From positions 55,199 through 119,198 of the forward strand of contig CALVWR010000005.1 in NCBI GenBank assembly GCA_944367565.1: DNA of 64,000 bases, in the 5' to 3' direction. Of the stretch, positions 62,407-64,000 are shown piece by piece. Position 1 is the stretch's first letter. The number at the start of each line of letters is the position of its first letter. Below the pieces are notes generated by a model that saw only the letters and a list, made by a program, of their open reading frames with translations, searched no databases and was not told the origin of the DNA. Made by a program: the position numbers and the translations under genes. Origin of the DNA: an uncultured Clostridia bacterium. Its GTDB lineage: Bacteria > Bacillota > Clostridia > Christensenellales > Borkfalkiaceae.

Positions 62407-63582
62407 ATGAAATGTTTTTACGGCGGAAAAATCCTCTTAAAAGAAGGATTATGCGCCGATAAAGCAGTGATTACCGCAGACGGTATCATTCAGGATATCG
62501 TTGCCGCCGACGCCGTTGACCGTTACGCAAATGCGGAAAGGATTGATTTAAACGGGAATTTTCTTTTGCCCGGGTTCATCGATATACACGTACACGGCGG
62601 AGGGGGAGCGGATTTTATGGACGGCTCTGTTTCCGCCATGCTTTTGGCGGCGGAAACACATTTGCGTCACGGCACGACCACGATCTTTCCCACCACAATG
62701 TCTGCAGGGTTCGATAAGATCGAAAAAACCGTCCTGAATTACAGGCAGCTTTCCGCATGTGAAGAAGCGAGCGATATTTTAGGCGGTCTGCACTTAGAGG
62801 GCCCGTTTATCAATCCGAAAATGGGCGGCGCGCAGAGGCGGGATTTAATCTATCCTCCGACGGAGGAAATGATAAAGGCGATACGCCGAAACAGCGACGC
62901 GATCGCCAGAATATCGTGCGCTCCGGAAATCGCAAACGTTTTGGAAATGGCGGAAACGTTGGCGCCTTTCGGCATACAGTTTTCCCTCGGACACACCGCC
63001 GCCACGTATGAGCAGGCGGAACTTGCCGTTCGGGCGGGATTTACGTCTGTCACGCACCTTTACAGCGCGACTTCCGGATTTCAAAAGATCGATCAGAAAG
63101 TACATATCGGCGTGACGCAGGCGGGATACGGAATAGACGAATTGTATGTGGAACTCATCGCGGACGGATGCCATGTTCCAAAAGAATTGCTGCGGTTGGT
63201 ATACAGATTAAAGGGGGCGGATAAAATATGTTTGGTGACAGACGCCATGCGCGCTGCGGGGACAAACGTAACGGAGAGTTTTTTAGGTGAAATTTGTACG
63301 GAAAACCGCGTGATCATTGATGACGGAGTGGCAAAACTGCCGGATAAATCCTCGTTTGCGGGGAGCATCGCCACTATGGATAAGGCTTTTCGGTTTGCCG
63401 TATGCGATGTCGGTTTGCCGATAGAGGACGTCAGTAAAATGATGTCGTTAAATCAGGCAAAACTGATGAAGATAGAGCGTAAAAAAGGCAGCATCGCAAA
63501 GGGAAAAGACGCGGATTTCGTTGTACTGGACGATGGTTTCAATGTTGCGGGCGTATACGTTCGCGCAGTAAAAAAAGCATAA
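62407..63582 (+). CDS. nagA: N-acetylglucosamine-6-phosphate deacetylase
   Basis: 391 residues, an amidohydrolase. The metal-site HVHGGGG, LHLEGPFINPKMGGAQ, SLGHTAATYEQ, THLYSAT and catalytic Asp in LVTDAMRAAG are all present. It removes acetate from GlcNAc-6-P, feeding the NagB-like partner. No terminator with a T tract is evident behind it. Confidence 0.93.
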   Translation: MKCFYGGKILLKEGLCADKAVITADGIIQDIVAADAVDRYANAERIDLNGNFLLPGFIDIHVHGGGGADFMDGSVSAMLLAAETHLRHGTTTIFPTTMSAGFDKIEKTVLNYRQLSACEEASDILGGLHLEGPFINPKMGGAQRRDLIYPPTEEMIKAIRRNSDAIARISCAPEIANVLEMAETLAPFGIQFSLGHTAATYEQAELAVRAGFTSVTHLYSATSGFQKIDQKVHIGVTQAGYGIDELYVELIADGCHVPKELLRLVYRLKGADKICLVTDAMRAAGTNVTESFLGEICTENRVIIDDGVAKLPDKSSFAGSIATMDKAFRFAVCDVGLPIEDVSKMMSLNQAKLMKIERKKGSIAKGKDADFVVLDDGFNVAGVYVRAVKKA

Positions 63583-63780
63583 CTCCTTTAATAATGTTTC
63601 GAAAAGATTTTTTGCATTTTGTCAAAAGACAGATTGCAAAAATATGAATTTTGCAGATATTATAAATAATCTTGCAGGGTATTTTTTGGGGGAATCGGGC
63701 AATACATATACGGACTTATCTGACGAATATTTATTACGGAAAGGAGAGAAATTTATCTATTAAAAGCCGCTTTTTTGATA

Positions 63781-64000
63781 TGGCACCCCAAAAGTTGGAC
63801 AGACATTTGGAGGTGCATATTTTTATGTCAAGAGAAAAGAAGTTTAACACAAAGTACTCGCCAGAGTTCAAGCTATCTGTTATAATGGATATGCGTGAAA
63901 ACCACCTGAGTTATCGTGAAACTGCACGAAAATATAACATAGGCTCAAATGAGTCGCAAGGCAAAGACAGACTTCGTGGATGGGAACGCATATACTTGGA
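63781..64000 (+). mobile_element. IS3-family insertion sequence, left part
   Basis: A terminal-repeat-like TGGCACCCCAAAAGTTGGAC begins at 63781 (IS3-family ends typically read TGnnnCCCAAAAGTTGGAC). The transposase reading frame starts 44 bp inside. The element runs off the window. Confidence 0.8.
63825..64000 (+). CDS. IS3-family transposase OrfA, truncated by the window edge
   Basis: Translates from ATG 63825 (GGAGG upstream) as MSREKKFNTKYSPEFKLSVI and continues with HLSYRETARKYNIGS, a helix-turn-helix of the OrfA/HTH_28 type that binds the IS ends. The frame is open to the window end. OrfB would follow outside. Codon use differs from the nag genes. Confidence 0.8.
   Translation, partial: MSREKKFNTKYSPEFKLSVIMDMRENHLSYRETARKYNIGSNESQGKDRLRGWERIYL

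Noticed and set aside
1..64000. CRISPR arrays
   Set aside because: No set of regularly spaced direct repeats of 23-40 bp and no cas genes were seen.

Overview
The window looks like a chromosome segment of a Gram-positive, low-to-mid GC anaerobe of the Clostridia (Bacillota), possibly an uncultured gut lineage. This is an inference from gene order and content: prs-pth-mfd-foldase, nth-obgE-yhbY, ktrB-ktrA, a spoIVFA/spoIVFB pair, near-consensus sigma-A promoters with 17-bp spacers, AGGAGG-type ribosome sites, and a Firmicutes-type LexA box. No 16S rRNA is present, so the taxon cannot be fixed.

Region 1 (1-28980) is core chromosome. It starts inside a family 2 glycosidase. It then carries a drug/metabolite transporter, prfB with its programmed +1 frameshift, tsaD, the KtrB/KtrA potassium system, a CPBP protease, rlmH, an M14 peptidase, tadA, prs, pth, mfd, a lipoprotein foldase, a DEDD exonuclease, a PHP-domain protein and an AEC transporter. 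These are followed by two small divergent unknown genes, a cysteine-desulfurase-like gene divergent from a DUF3343 gene, nth-obgE-yhbY, a DUF1643 gene, tRNA-Met and tRNA-Glu behind a perfect consensus promoter, spoIVFA/FB-like genes, a nitroreductase and a UroD-family protein.

Region 2 (about 29100-44531) is an integrated mobilizable element next to tRNA-Arg(ACG). It has a MobV relaxase with a recognisable MobV-type oriT and a serine recombinase at the right end. A near-perfect 12-bp direct repeat flanks it and may be the attachment core. Its cargo is defensive. On the minus strand is a three-gene restriction-modification-like operon: a helicase with a GIY-YIG-like N-terminus, and two methyltransferase homologues with complementary defects. 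A divergent XRE regulator follows. On the plus strand is an operon of an AAA+ ATPase, a subtilisin-like protease (the IetAS pairing) and a TIR-NTPase-TPR protein. Between the helicase and relaxase genes lies a stretch without a convincing ORF. It has a strong promoter containing a perfect LexA box, several predicted hairpins and a terminator, so it is a candidate SOS-induced non-coding RNA.

Region 3 (44543-63582) is metabolic chromosome. A CsoR-type regulator gene interrupted by an in-frame TGA is translationally coupled to a transporter gene. An RpiR-type regulator diverges from a tightly packed ten-gene operon: GlcD-like flavoprotein, Fe-S protein, IolB-like isomerase, unknown glycosidase-like protein, DUF4867, FGGY kinase, fused electron-transfer flavoprotein, class II aldolase, PfkB kinase and fucose-isomerase-like protein. 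Together they suggest a sugar, polyol or sugar-acid catabolic route that couples an oxidation to ETF. The operon contains no transporter, and the substrate is unknown. A family 2 glycosidase lacking a normal start, a NagB-like protein and NagA follow. The window ends inside an IS3-family insertion sequence.
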